This document shows positions 25,793 to 38,035 of a stretch of 64,000 nt of DNA, in pieces. Position 1 is the stretch's first letter; each line of letters begins with the position of its first letter. The stretch is from Hydractinia symbiolongicarpus. Taxonomy: Eukaryota > Cnidaria > Hydrozoa > Anthoathecata > Hydractiniidae. A program made the position numbers and the translations under genes. The notes under the pieces were generated by a model. It searched no databases, was not told the origin of the DNA, and was given only the letters and a program-made list of their open reading frames with translations. The DNA lies in the NCBI RefSeq assembly GCF_029227915.1, contig NC_079879.1, positions 3,970,001 through 4,034,000 of the forward strand. Reading direction: 5' to 3'.

Positions 25793-25988
25793 TTTGCAAA
25801 GCTAAAGCCCTACAAAAATATTACAATGAGTTCCACTATTTGCGAAACGGTAAATGTAAAAAGAATTAATGTTATATTTTTTCCTCGTGATTTGCGAAGC
25901 TAAAGCCCCACAAAAATATTACAATGAGTTCCACTATTTGCGAAACGGTAAATGTAAAAAGAATTAATGTTATATTTTCTTCTCGTGT
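25793..25988. repeat. 98-bp tandem duplication
   Basis: Two head-to-tail, nearly identical copies (25793-25890 and 25891-25988) beginning TTTGCRAAGCTAAAGCCC and ending in a TTATATTTT-CTCGTG block. Only a handful of differences separate them, so the event is recent. Confidence 0.9.
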
Positions 25989-28003
25989 ATTATGATAAAA
26001 TCGTGCTACAGTACTTTTTTTAGCTTTTACTCCCGTTAAGGTATGTTATTTGTTAAAATAAGGAAACCAATTTAGTTTCTTTGATCTCTCCTATTAAAGG
26101 AAAATTAAAAATAAGTTATTAAAATTATTTTATAATTTTTTCACACACACCTACACATGCTGCTTTAATCTCATTTGTAACCTCATATAGTGATACACTT
26201 AAATAAAATTCAGGAAACATCAGATTTGGCAATTGAGAAAGTGCTGCTTAGATGCAATTTTCCAAATTCCATTTAAGAAACTTGATAGCACTTTTTCTTA
26301 GTTGGAAATCTCGATCTTTACAGACCTGACAAAGTCCACAAAAGTGACTCAGTATAGATGATATCTATACTAAGCCACTTTGAGCCTCCCAGATTGAAAG
26401 AAACTTAATTTCTGCTTAATGCAATCATTAACAGAGAAATAGAGGTCCCATAATTTCTAAAAAAGGTGAAAACGGCCATCAAAGAATTAATATTTTATTA
26501 ATATTTACGTTATTATTGACTCAGTCCTAAGCACATTTAACCATTCACGCCAAATACACTAAAAATAAAACAACATTTAGAGGAAAAAACATATGAATGC
26601 AATGAGGGATGAGTCGCCCACCATTTGAAAGTAATTTAAGTCGGCGTATATGCTTAATTACTTCGTTACGGAACTAATTATCAAATAAGTATCAACATGG
26701 TGCTCGAAATAAAAATAACTGTCCAATGAGTTTATGTTCCCTATAATTTTTCAGTCTTCCATCACTTCTTTTTTTACTTAGCTAAACGAAATCAGCCTAT
26801 CCTTGAGACATGTTTATTGGACATAACCTCATCTAACCATAGGTTACCGGTAAGGTATATTTCGTACCGTTGCTTCGTACTTTTGAGTACTAGATTTGCA
26901 ATGAAACAAAACCAGCTTGTACCTTAAAAATCACTGGGAGTGAAATTTTATTAAAATTCCATACACAATAATATATAAAAAATCTATTCTTATTACTGGA
27001 ACCAAAGCAATGTGTTATTAACATCACGCAATGGCATACAATTCTTTAAAATTTGATAGGTTCATTGAGTCGTTCAAGAAATAGCCAGTGGTTTAGGTCA
27101 GGAAAGCAAGAAAAGAGAACGCCCTGTCCGCTCTGTCCACCCTGGCCGCCCTGTCTTGGAAGTTGCTAAAGCTCTTATATACAAATATAAAAAATTAAAA
27201 AGTATAAATAAAGATATACTTCTCTGAAAAATCTAACTCACTGTATGCGCTAATATATCATCAAAAAGAGTGTATATATGAACGCCTGACAGAATAATAA
27301 TCAGCAAGACACAAAAAACGGATTCAGGGAAAACTAGGTTGGAAGTATAAACAAAAATGGATAACCCAGTAGAATACCGTACTTGCTGTTGACCTGTATT
27401 GACTGATATGAAATAAATTTGAGTTGACCGGTCACAAATTAGGAGATAACACAACTAAATACAGTAATGCAATAACATTTTCCAGAGACAATGATAAACA
27501 AACTTATTTTAAATTAGTTTGCCATGACTCATATATAATCGCAGGTTATTTTATAAATCAATTACCTTCACAAAATGACTCAACAACGGTTCATATATAG
27601 TTCAAAGTTGGGAAAAGAAGTGAGCAATGGAAAGTATCTGAAACTGATTCAGCTTCGTTTCCATTAAAATTTTTTCAATCCTTCGACAGTCATGCAACCT
27701 CTTTACAACATAATGGAAAAAAAAACCCGCACAACATTTACTTATCGTAAGACATTTATATGTCGCGCGATTAATATCGTGGAGATATCGACAAATGAGA
27801 TTGCAACAGAATAAAAATATTTAAACAAACCTTTTTTCTTAAAATAAAGTCATCACAGAAATCCCATGCATACAATTTCTAAGTAAATGAAACGTGCTGA
27901 TTTCTTTTCATTTAAATAGGTTATCAGTTTTCTTTGTCTAGAAAAAGGGATGTGCATGCAAATGCTGATAATAAATAAGTATCAGCCACTAAAAAAGCTT
28001 TAA
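25989..28003. other. Intergenic, no supported gene
   Basis: AT-rich DNA. A short degenerate CTGTCC / CCCTG run lies near 27120-27155. No exon, RNA or element recognised. Confidence 0.45.
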
Positions 28004-28142
28004 CCCTATTCGGTCGGAGAAGGGAATGAGGGGATTTTTATATTTCGCTTTAATAAATCATTTTGGCTTAAATTGCCAGCCGTGGAACTGGCTTCACAAA
28101 TGATTGATGTAAAAACCGTCAAATTAAATATTTTTACTCAAG
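28004..28142 (+). mobile_element. Truncated copy of the piggyBac-like MITE
   Basis: TTAA (28000-28003) is followed by CCCTATTCGGTCGGAGAAGG, nearly the same end as the full MITE at 45623. Further in, the TTTGGCTTAAATTG region resembles GTTTGCTTAAATTG of that element. No inverted end is found downstream, so only the left end survives. Confidence 0.55.
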
Positions 28143-28270
28143 GCGTAATAGCTCAGTTGCCTAAGGCGTTGTAACAGGAACACGAATCCAACCGAAGGCA
28201 GTTTTTCAATAAATAAAATTGGTGACTCCTTGATGACGTAGAAATCACCCATTTCGCACGTAGTTAGTTA
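28143..28270 (+). repeat. Possible tRNA-derived SINE fragment
   Basis: GGCGTAATAGCTCAGTTGCC resembles a tRNA D-arm / pol III A box, and CACGAATCC about 25 bases later is a weak B box. No full cloverleaf forms. A tail with TAGTTAGTTAGATAGTTAG follows. Confidence 0.3.
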
Positions 28271-30414
28271 GATAGTTAGGTGTTAGAAAGCAATATTATC
28301 CTTGCAAGCGAGATAGTAATAAGACAAGACAACAAAAAATCAGTCGTGTAGTCATAGAAGGAACAGAACTCTGCGGATAAAGCGCTCCGGTTCAATCTTC
28401 TACAAACAACAGGTTTCCATTCGTCCTTAATAGCCAATTTTCAATCTTGTAGCTCAAATAGAAAATTTAAATAGTCAGTGGCATGATAGAACATCATCCA
28501 ATTTGGTTGAAAGAAAGGTCGATGAACAATATTGGAAACAGGTTCCAGCCAAGCCTACTTTTTTGTATATCGGTTAATGAATAAAACTGTACCGTGAACG
28601 CCATAGTGTGACTTTGCATTGTGGGTAGAAGCTATTGTCTTTAGTTAGTACCAAAACTTTAGTCCAGCATAAAAACAAAAGTTGTCCCTTGTTGCTCAAA
28701 TTTATAATAAAGGGGACATCGTATAACTCTTTCACAACCGAGACACCAGATGCAATGTGGATTACTGTTACTAACAAGTAAGTGCTTCTGTTAAACAAGA
28801 ACAGTAACGAGGGTGGTTTAGTAGAACAATCCGCAAGAGCTAAAAGACTTACATGGTTGTGAAACCCTTCATTATCAAAACTGTTTTGTTGATAAAATGG
28901 TATTTTCTTAAGTTGCAGAAACTCTTTTACACGTTTAACTTCCGCGAAAGTCTTAAACGAAGAAACTAACTTTGTGAAATTCACGAATAGTGGCCGTATA
29001 GTGATTGAAAGTACGCCATCTTACAATCCACTTCCTTTAAGTGGTATTTTCCTTCCAAGATGTAAAAGAAAGATTACTGCGTTACCAGTCCAACACTAAA
29101 CATATTTGATATGACGCTTATTACAGGGCGAGTATTGAAAGTGTCAAAATATGGATAAACACTACTCTTAAAATCAATAAACACATGGTCTTCCTGTTTA
29201 TACTAGTGTAGGTTACTCATTATGTCACCGCAGATCATTAGAGCAATCGGATGCATCCATGCTTTGTAGACAATTAGGCCAATCTATACATCAAAGTTAT
29301 TACTGTGAGTAGACACAGTTACGCTTGCATTAACGACCTTTAAATCAAAATTTTGACAACGTGTAATTTATTCTTTGCAGTTGGTAACCACAGGACTGTT
29401 ATTTTTTCCTCTCAATTCTTCTTTTTATCTCCTTCCTTTTGGTTTCCTTATACCGGCTGGCCGTAAGAACTTAGTACGTCATTAATATTATGTAATTTTT
29501 TACTTCAGTTAAAGCATGTGTGATAAAAAAAAGGTTTTTCTTTAAAGTATAAGCTCGCTTGAAGAAGGTCTGAAAACATGTGCTGGGCAAGGAACATCCA
29601 GATAATGAGAACAACTGCCTAAAAGGGATGTGCTTTCTTTATCAAACAATGCGCGTTTCCCATGACAATTCTCCTAAAAAAAAAGTGAATGGCTATGAGC
29701 CAGGCCAGCTCTATTTATAACGAAAATGAAAACCCTGCTCATAGCACATTTTCTTCACTCATTAATAAATTATATTTATATACGGAATAACATTCTGTAT
29801 CAACAGCAGGTGACTTCCAACAAAGGACTTCTGAACTTAGCAGGTGGAACTTTATTTCGTAAACTTTGTTTACATAAATATATTCCAAATACAAAGTTAT
29901 ATTATTTTTATAATGCGATGCATATAACTGAGTAATTACTAATTAGCTAAAGTTCTTTAGTTAATTTTATTCTCACTTATCTGCCCCGTGTTGTTCACAA
30001 CATGTTGAAATTTTTAAATTTCTCCCGCTTGTCTCAATCACGTGACCAAGGCTATAGTTTTATCGAGTGAATTGTGCTGCTGACATCAGCATGCTGAGGT
30101 TTCATAGCTATATATGATCGCACATTTTCTTTAAGGGAAATAGTTTTTACATTCGCAAAAGTTTTTTCGAAAAATATTTTCTATTTCCACGAGACATAAT
30201 TTTCTTAAACGTAGAAAGTCCTGATATTTCGTAAAAAATATATTTGATTAAAGTAGCCTTTAAAATTTTTAATCTAAAGGGAAACTGAAAAGTCGATACA
30301 GGTCAAAAAAAATTTCCATACCATTAAAGGAAAAGGGGTACATGGGAAATAGGCCAAAATGGCTAAAATTAGTAAAATTGATTCCTATAAAAATTAATTT
30401 CCTAGGATATACCA
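28271..30414. other. Intergenic, no supported gene
   Basis: A 136-codon open frame at 28574-28984 on the minus strand is the longest here. It has no recognisable domain, no signal peptide and no splice context, so I do not call it. Confidence 0.4.
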
Positions 30415-30522
30415 TCTCTTTAATAATAGCCGTATTTTTTCTGTGTGTCCGCGAAGGAAACACGAAATGCGATATATAAAGGACGGGCGATCTCGTGGAT
30501 TTTTCCACGGGTTAACGGCTAG
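30415..30522 (+). mobile_element. Candidate mini-Helitron (108 bp) or Helitron 3' end
   Basis: A|TCTCTTTAATAATAGCCG starts at 30415. The 3' side has a hairpin CGTGGA-TTTT-TCCACG (30494-30509) and ends GGGTTAACGGCTAG|T at 30522, which is the Helitron terminal signature. The same hairpin plus GCTAG end occurs in the 2.66-kb Helitron at 49514. The next bases, TCTCTATAATAGCCGT, again look like a 5' end, so two elements may lie head to tail. The 3' end is firmer than the 5' end. Confidence 0.5.
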
Positions 30523-30870
30523 TCTCTATAATAGCCGTAGACTGTCACCGCGCAACATGGCATTGCAAGTAGCGAGACACACACAAAATTTCCGCGGCTC
30601 TGCAGCTTTACTTTGGATCCCGAAAAACCCGACCGCACACGCATATTAGAGCAGTCACGAGGCTCGATTTTAACTAATAACTAAATCAAGTTCTTTAAGG
30701 CCCCAACATGCCAATCGAGGAAACATGCTACGATCGACCTGCTCTAACGAAGGCCATTTTGGTTTGGAAGTGGTGGTGTGAGTTTTATAGATCTCTGTTT
30801 AATCGTTTTCTCTTCTGAGTACGTTGTACATATAGGATTATTTATTTTCTGTGTGTTTCCAAATGTTAAA
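30523..30870. other. GC-rich patch, perhaps second Helitron 5' part
   Basis: 30523-30660 is much richer in CpG than its surroundings and starts with a Helitron-like TC end. No CTAG end with hairpin was found downstream. An open frame crossing it (30443-30649) spans the element junction and is not a gene. Confidence 0.35.
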
Positions 30871-32589
30871 ATGAATATTTCATTACGCTTTCTAGCCATG
30901 TATAAATCTTAAGTATACCAATTTTCAGATTTTGAGTAGCAAAAAACGCAGATTGCGATGGTGCCATCCTGCTTAAGCAGGAAAGCTATAGCTAGGTTTA
31001 TTAATTCCTATTGTTAACCGTCTGGATTTTGCCAGCGGGCATTACGGATTTTTAGGCATTCTGATTGGCTTAGCGCTCTTAATGACGGGCCGATATTTTG
31101 CGGTATTACCCGTCGTCAAGAAAAATGGTAGCTTAAAATGTAAACAAGTACGAAAAACAATTTTTAAGAAGCATTGAAAATGATATATATAAATCTAACT
31201 CCTACAATACATTTACCGATAAAAACATTTTCATAGGATAGAAACAACAACAATGTCAAGTTTAATAGTTAAAATAACCAGATTCAGCAACATTCCGTCT
31301 GGATGCTTCTTCAACATAGCTAGTTAACTAGCTACATTGTCCATAAAAAACGATGATCTGATTTCTAGTTTTATAAAAAATATTAAATACAGGACGACGA
31401 AATTATAACAAATATGTCTCCTCTCATTTTTAGACTCGTTTTTTCAGCTTTGTGGTTACAGAGTCAATATAAATCTCGCTGAAGCACATGCTATTCTTGG
31501 CTAGCTAGTTAAAAAAATTACTTCAATATTCGTTGTCAATATATTTTAGCTGCGCATTCAACTTGGCACATTATTCTGTACGTGTCGAACATCGTAATGT
31601 TTTGTTTACAAATTTTTGCGGAGAGTAGCGGAGCGTAGCGGAGCCTATTTCCTCATTATATAAGCCAAATATAAGGGAAAAGAAGTACGATGGAGAGTAT
31701 ATAGCATTTCTATGCGATTTCGTCCCTATACATCCGTATTATAAAAATTCAAACAAAAAATCACAGTAATCCAGCAATTTAACGTGGTCATTCTTTAGTA
31801 CAGTTTATAGTAAGCGAGACAACGTGTTTATCAAGGAGCAAAGCGATGGAGTGTTTGTTGTTTTTTAAAGATGGTGCCAAGCGGAAAATGGGGACGAACT
31901 GATATTTTCAAGAAAACGAAAGAGGGAAGTATGAATAGCTAGCTAGTATATCACTATTTTTTACATGTAATGAACCTCTTCTCACCCACACCTAACTAGC
32001 AAATAACTACCAACATATGTGGCAAAAAAGCTGGTATAACACTACCAAATTGGCTAGCTAGCAGCATAAACTAGGTAGTTAACCAGCACAAAACTGTTTT
32101 TCTCACTAGCTACTTATCTGACATAAAACTGGCTACTTGGCCGGCATAAAATTAGCTATGTAGCTAGATTTAAATGATCCTTAAGACATATTTTCTAGTC
32201 ATACACATACTGCACAATGAGTTAATTATGCTCTGATTAGGAAAGTACCATCAAATATCTACAATTATCCACAAAATATGTTGGTTCTAACAATTTTAGA
32301 CAAAAAACTAAGAACTAAAAGTTTAGCCAAATCAGCAAAAGAACATTGGTATAGACATATATTCTTTTTAGCAGAAGAGCCTGGACTTTTTTTATAAATA
32401 AAAGAATAAATGCAACCTCCATAATGTGTTTTTTGCAACCTTGTCCATAGTATTTATTTTGAAAAATATAGTGAAAATGGAAGGTTATGTAGAGCTATCA
32501 CTATTTTTCACTTTTAGGTCATTCACACCCCTAAAAAGCTCCCTAATATTGCAGGATTCTTTTTACTTTAGGAGTGTAAAAACGGGTTT
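30870..32589. other. Intergenic; start resembles repeat R1, middle unassigned
   Basis: 30870-31010 matches the leading part of R1 copy 2. 31020-32400 holds unassigned AT-rich DNA with many CTAGCTAG-type stretches (for example 31920-32170). No gene is supported. Confidence 0.4.
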
Positions 32590-33190
32590 TAAACTGTGTT
32601 TTTATTTTTAAATGTTACAAAAACTTTTCCGCAAAATAAAATTGCTGAATGATTGTTTTAGCTGTGTAGGATAACAACAGGGTGTTTACTGTCTGTTTAT
32701 TTGAACCGAAGTTAGGATAGTTTTTCGGAAAGGGGTATTATGTCGAAACGTATGTATGCGCCACAGTATATCTGTACTAATCACTCAGCCTAGTGTTAAC
32801 GACAAGCTATCACCTGTTTTTTTTGAAAGGGTTTGTTTACCTATACTAATGGCGCACCACAGATTAAAGTACATATATATTTTAAGTTTCACCGGGAACA
32901 TTTTGTGAAAAAAAAAAGGTTTGCTGACTGTTTTCGCTATGACATGGCACAATATGTAAATTGTGTTTTTATTCCAGCTAAAGGTGAAGGAATTATATTT
33001 TCTGAATCTAAAAATAATTACACCTGAAACAGCTTAAATGTTATGTGTTTCACTCGATTTACGATATACTGCACACCTGTACTAAGGCGCTCCACCTGAA
33101 TGTGTGGTACAGTTTACAATTTGTATTAACTGTTTCACCAAGCATTTTACGCCAGGTGACACAGTTACTTTTGGCTTAACCAGCATTTCT
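32590..33190 (+). repeat. Dispersed non-coding repeat R1, copy 3
   Basis: Carries the R1 blocks in order: TTTTCCGCAAAATAAAATTG, GGTGTTTACTGT, TCTGTACTAATCACTCAGCC, TTCGCTATGACATGG, ACCTGTACTAAGGCGCTCCA, and ATGTGTGGTACAGTTTAC. It has the same orientation as the other copies. The open frame inside it is not conserved. Confidence 0.7.
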
Positions 33191-33205
33191 CAAAAGGTTA
33201 ATTAA

Positions 33206-33637
33206 CTAGGCTGTGTGCTGTAAATTCCGAAGTGTATATCTTGACCGTTTAGAAAGGAATGATATGAGAATGGTTAGGTGGATGTGTAACGCCAGTCTGA
33301 GAGACAGAAAGAGTTCAGATGAGCTAAGAATCAGGCTAAGTCTCCGTAGAATTAAAGATGTTATCCAGATAAGAAGATTGAATTGGCTGGGGCACTTGGA
33401 AAGAATAGAGGAGGATAATTGGGTAAGAAAGTGTAGAGACTTGATAGTTCCTGGGGCAAAGCCCAGAGGCAGACCAACAAAGACTTGGCAGGAGGTTATA
33501 AGGACAGACTTGATACAGAGGAAGTTGAGTTTAAATCTAACACAGTCTAGATCAGATTGGAAGAGGGTCATTAATATACCCCGTCCAACCCATGCTACCA
33601 TGGAAAACGGACGTTAAGCCGAGAATGATGATGATGT
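33206..33637 (+). mobile_element. 5'-truncated LINE: RT C-terminal tail and ATG-rich 3' end
   Basis: An open frame ending at 33617 encodes the extreme C-terminus of a non-LTR RT polyprotein. Hallmarks are DMRMVRWMCNASLRDRKSSD, RRLNWLGHLERIEEDNWVRK and GAKPRGRPTKTWQEVI. After the stop the DNA reads GCCGAGAATGATGATGATG, the short (ATG)n tail seen at the 3' ends of such elements. The element is truncated just before 33206. The frame is intact, which suggests a fairly recent insertion. Confidence 0.85.
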
Positions 33638-33676
33638 ATATAATATTCACCTGTAAAGTTTTATATATATATTTAT

Positions 33677-33744
33677 GCCCTGCTGGTCTAATGGCTATAG
33701 CACTCATGCAAATGAGAGATCCAGGTTCAAATCCTGGACAGGGC
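33677..33744 (+). tRNA. tRNA-like sequence (SINE head or tRNA pseudogene)
   Basis: The acceptor arms GCCCTGC and ACAGGGC pair at six of seven positions. TGGTCTAATGG forms an A box/D arm. CCAGG-TTCAAAT-CCTGG is a perfect T arm with a B box. The anticodon arm is defective: CTCAT-GCAA-ATGAG leaves a four-base loop instead of seven, so no functional anticodon can be read. It is therefore a tRNA pseudogene or the head of a tRNA-derived SINE. Confidence 0.6.
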
Positions 33745-34305
33745 TAGGAAAAACATAATTATCTTGCACCTACAACAACCAGGTTTTCATAAGTATATGA
33801 TATTAGCTATATTGAATATAATAGGTAATCTTTAAGTCGTAGAGGGGAGAGTTGCATACATTTATCACTTTCATTTATAGAGACCAAAAATGCTTTGTTT
33901 TTTGTAATAGATCTATCACTTTATAATAAAAAGTTAAAAAGGCGTTTTTTAATAATTTTTTTTTGCCTTTCTCGTGGACTTCTCTGATTATTTCTAATTC
34001 TTGACTTTTTAATGTTGTTGTCATTGGAACCAAGTTAATTTTTAATCTCAGATTTATCAAAAAATGATAGTTTTTTCGGCGTTATGACCGATTGTTTAAA
34101 TGCTTGTATTGGCACATAATTCTACTATCATGCTTCACTGTATATTGACCTGATATAAATTTGAGACCTTTTTGATAAACTATTGAATTTGAAATATTTG
34201 CACCTCAATATGTTCTATACTCCTGGCCTAATATGATACATATCCTAGAGATAATGAGTATACATAATCTTTGAGTTGTGGGTATTTTCTATTAAGATAC
34301 CTGAC
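33745..34305. other. Intergenic, no supported gene
   Basis: Could include a SINE body after the tRNA-like head. No end or tail is visible. Confidence 0.4.
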
Positions 34306-34510
34306 CCTGCATTGCCGTTCCCTGGCCTTGCCAGTGCTGACCGTTCCTTTGCCTACTCTTCCTATGCCTTTTCTGGTGCCTGCCTACTATGCTCTTGCCT
34401 GTGCCTCCGATGCCTTGCCTACCCCTGCCTTGCTGATTCCTCTTCCTGTTTCCTTGCCTGCCTTTTCCGTGCCCTTTCCTTGCCGTGCTTAATGCCTTTG
34501 CCTTGGCAAC
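34306..34510 (+). repeat. Degenerate CCTTGCC / TGCCT simple repeat
   Basis: Pyrimidine-rich run with many variants of CCTTGCC and TGCCT at irregular 6-12 base steps. The Pro/Leu/Ala-rich frames over it come from the repeat and are not a protein. Confidence 0.7.
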
Positions 34511-36479
34511 CTCTCCGCAAAACTTTCTATATTGATATTCTGTAGGGACTTTTAATTTCTAAATAGAATATTTGTTTTTAGACAGGACTGTTTCGAATTT
34601 TGACCTCGAGTGTTAACAAAAGTAGTGCTAGTGAATTATATTGTAATATTCCTTGAAGTTTTTAAGTTATTGTTACTGATTTCTAATAAGGGTTGCGGCT
34701 ATCTAACCAGCTCTTAGTATCTCTGACACTAAAAAGTAAAAGTAGCCAAATACAGTTTGTCTTTATTTATTGAGAAAACAAACAGAGAAATTTTAATTGT
34801 ATATAATCACGAAAGAAGCTTATTTTCTATGTTTTATGGGTTATAATTACAATTATTGTCTTTTACGTTACCCTTTGTGGTATAGCGATGCAGAATCGCA
34901 GCCTGTGTTACTGTGTTCTATAAAATCTATCAGCTTTAACGGTTTAATTTTATTATACTAATCACCTTCAACACCGTAATAGTCATCATTATAGAATGAA
35001 TCCTTTGAATTTTCTTGCAGTTTTAAAATTCTGTCGGAAGCCCTTTCTCTGCTTTTTTTGTTCGAAAACGTTTCTGTATTTGTCTATCAACATTCTCTCT
35101 CAGCTTTTCTGAAGATATGAAGGATCTATTACAGCTGCCCTGAAATTCTTGTTACATCACAACTCTTAGTAAATAAGTCCGTGAAGGTGTTTTGCTAAAA
35201 TACGTTATAATATCGTCCAGCGCAATAACAGCATCATGAAGCGTCATTCAGTCCTCCGCTGTAATTAGTACCTGACAGCGTGATGTCTTCTTTATATCTG
35301 ACATTTTTATTGGCTTACATTGATTACGTGAGCAGGCGCTGTTTTTCTGCTGCGACCGGCTAAAATGTACACACAAAAAGTAAACAAATTTACCTGAAAT
35401 TTGAACGCTGTCAAACGTCCATATAAAATCCAAATTTTGAACTAATTGATTTTAGCTTTTGAGAGGTCGATGAAATAGGCCAATTTATACTTGACCAACA
35501 GTTTCTGAAAACGAAGTATGGTGCGAAATATTGAAGCACCCCTACAAAACACCTAACAAAACACACCGTTTCCCAAAATCTCACATCTTGAGTTCTTTAA
35601 GCAAGGATAAAAATATGCACTAAACACCACTTTCAAATCATCATCAACCAGCTCTTCACAAAAAGTTTAATATGATCTCTCTACAAATTCTTCATTTATT
35701 TCTGGTTAATTTTAAAAATTTCTGGTTTAATTTAACAACAAAAAAACACACCATCAACGGCAGATATCAGAACTTTTAGAATAGAACTTTAAGTATGTTT
35801 ACATTGTGTTCAAAGAAGAAATCATATTCGGTTGATCGAATGTTTATACGAGGACATGGTTTCTACATACATAAACATGTATTTTATTTCTCATCCAAAT
35901 GCCAATGTTTTTGTGACTTAGATCAACTTTGGCTATAGATCACTTCAATTCTTTTGTTTTTATCAGGCTACCAGGTACATAAATAACTTCGTTGCTTGCA
36001 TGGCCCCAAGTGCGTTTGGACCACGACGTTAAACCTCGGCTGCTAATCTCCCTTAGTGCCCGACTAAACGATTCATAAGCCATTATTAGAACCTCGCCGT
36101 TTATTGTTTATTTTACTTTTAGTGACAGTACAAACAACTTCAGCAAGTGAGTAAGCTTTATTTTGCAAATTGTTTTTTGGAAAGTTTATTTTGAATGTTT
36201 TACTTTTAAGTGAGTCGTGTTAAAAAATGAAGAAAAAAATTAAAACCATGACATTAGAAATTTCGTTAAGATTTTGTTGCGTTATACGAGCTAATTTTAG
36301 TATTATTTGATCGTATTAGTTCTTTTTTTACTTCTGAAATATTTATTTTCAACTCATTATTATAAAATTACACAGTATCATCCGTTTATTCGGCTTGATA
36401 CCTTGAAAGTTCATACACATGTTATTTTATATAATTTGTTTGGTCTATTTCTATAGCGGGGACTGTTTTTTAATTAGTT
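34511..36479. other. Intergenic, no supported gene
   Basis: AT-rich. Minus-strand sequence at about 35000-35150 gives lysine/arginine-rich frames without a recognisable motif. Confidence 0.4.
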
Positions 36480-38035
36480 AATCTGTTGGACGTGTTTTCG
36501 ATAGTTCAAAAGCCTACTAAAAACGACTGATGATTTACTACATTTTTCTGTTTTGTATTTTGATAAGTGCACATTAAAATTTCTTAAGAAACATTAAGAT
36601 AAGCTTGGTTAGCATATTTGTTAAGGAGAATTCGCAAAAAACCTAATCTGTCGGACGGATTTGATAAAAATTTCATTCCGAAGATTTCAGATTTGTAGTT
36701 CTATATTATCGAAAAGAGGAGATTTGCTAAAGGAAAACACATGTATTTCATGCAGGAACTATAATGGAAAACATTGAAAAAATAAAAATTGAAAATTTAT
36801 TTACCCACAAAATATTATTTATAAAAGTATACCAGTGGATATATCTATTCACAATGAACTTTGTAGGAAAGTAAAATAAAACTAAAAAAAAATTAAAACA
36901 CATCATATATTTATAAAATAATCACAGAAATTAGAAAATTAAATCCGTCCAACAGATTATTCTAATGTACCGATCACTGTTCAAAACAGTCTTCATGGAA
37001 CCAATGCATGCACATAGGGCACCGTAACCAATCCTCCGTCTTGTCTACTTCCACATGTCTGCCCAAGCAATAAGCACAAGTGCTTCTAAATTATGCGAGA
37101 GAATCAAAATCGCGATTGATATGTCCACATCCAATTTTTGCTGAAAAGGTTTTGGTGTAACATGGTTCATCTTCGTTTGACAGGAAGAAAAATTTTACTT
37201 CAGTTTTATCATTTTTAATACTTGTACCACGAACAAATTTATGAATTTTCAAAGTCGAAGGTATCACTGGTGCACTTTCTATATCACTGGGTTCGCTTAA
37301 GTCTGAATCCGAGTTGGAATAATGTGGTGATAGAGGGGCAGAACCTGTTTGCTGCACGGTAAAAATCTTCGGCTGAATTAATAATAACTTGACCAGACTT
37401 GACGTGACGGAATACGACATTTTTAACAGTACCGCCTATCCCGTCCATGGGACCCTTTCCATGATGTGCCTCATTGTAATGCCAATCGATTGACAAATCT
37501 GGACAATATGAGGCAGTCAGTTTGAAGACAAAGCGTGAACAGAACTGCGCTACACATCCATCACTCCAAAGGATCATTTTTTTTTAAACTTTATATGCTG
37601 TCGAACTTCTTTGACAACAAAATCGATACATGTCAATGCAGCTATTCTGGAATGGTCGCTACTTGCACTAACCACAGTTATAGGGCGTTTGACGAGGTCT
37701 CCACTTTCAGCCAGATGGTACACACAGGCAGTGAAAAGACTAAACGACAATTGGCCAAAATATGTATCTCATCTTGCTGCTTATTTTTGTAAGACTCGCT
37801 ATAGTCTACGTAAAAGATTGCCTTCCGTTGCTTTAAATATGATTTAGAAGAATTGTAAGCAGCAACTTGAGTCAAACTCTAAACAGCTTGATATTGCTAG
37901 AAAGTTAAGCAAAATGTTTCATATAATCTACCTATCCCTTTAAAATATCCTCAAAATCATTTCTAATTTAAAAATTTCTAATCGACACCACCACAGCTTA
38001 TTATGCATTTTTAAGGAACGTCCGTCCAACAGATT
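36480..38035. mobile_element. Unclassified DNA element with repeated AATCTGTTGGACG terminal motif
   Basis: AATCTGTTGGACG at 36480-36492 recurs inverted at 38023-38035, a 13-bp perfect terminal pair. A second pair lies inside: AATCTGTCGGACGGAT (36645-36660) and its inverse ATCCGTCCAACAGATT (36943-36958). The outer pair encloses the pseudogene listed at 36974-37875. No clear target duplication was found, so the exact ends are provisional. Confidence 0.55.
36974..37875 (-). pseudogene. Element-encoded protein with WSDGC/HGKGPMDGIGG motifs and C-terminal zinc finger, broken
   Basis: Minus-strand frames carry, in order: AIFYVDYSESYKNKQQDEI (near 37840-37785); a linker; WSDGCVAQF (about 37571-37545); DWHYNEAHHGKGPMDGIGG (about 37480-37425); SAEDFYRAAN; KFFFLSNEDEPCYTK (about 37190-37150); and finally CAYC...W..CPMCMHWFHEDC (37070-36980), a PHD/RING-like metal-binding cluster. 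Breaks are a frameshift near 37690, one in an A9 run at about 37577, one near 37310, and a TAA at about 37085 before the zinc finger. I recall similar motif sets in uncharacterised multicopy cnidarian and insect proteins. Invariant Asp residues suggest a nuclease or transposase, which is inference. Confidence 0.6.

Noticed and set aside
28574-28984. 136-codon minus-strand open frame
   Set aside because: No domain, signal peptide or splice context; could be chance.
34271-34545. Pro/Leu/Ala-rich open frames
   Set aside because: Produced by the degenerate CCTTGCC simple repeat.
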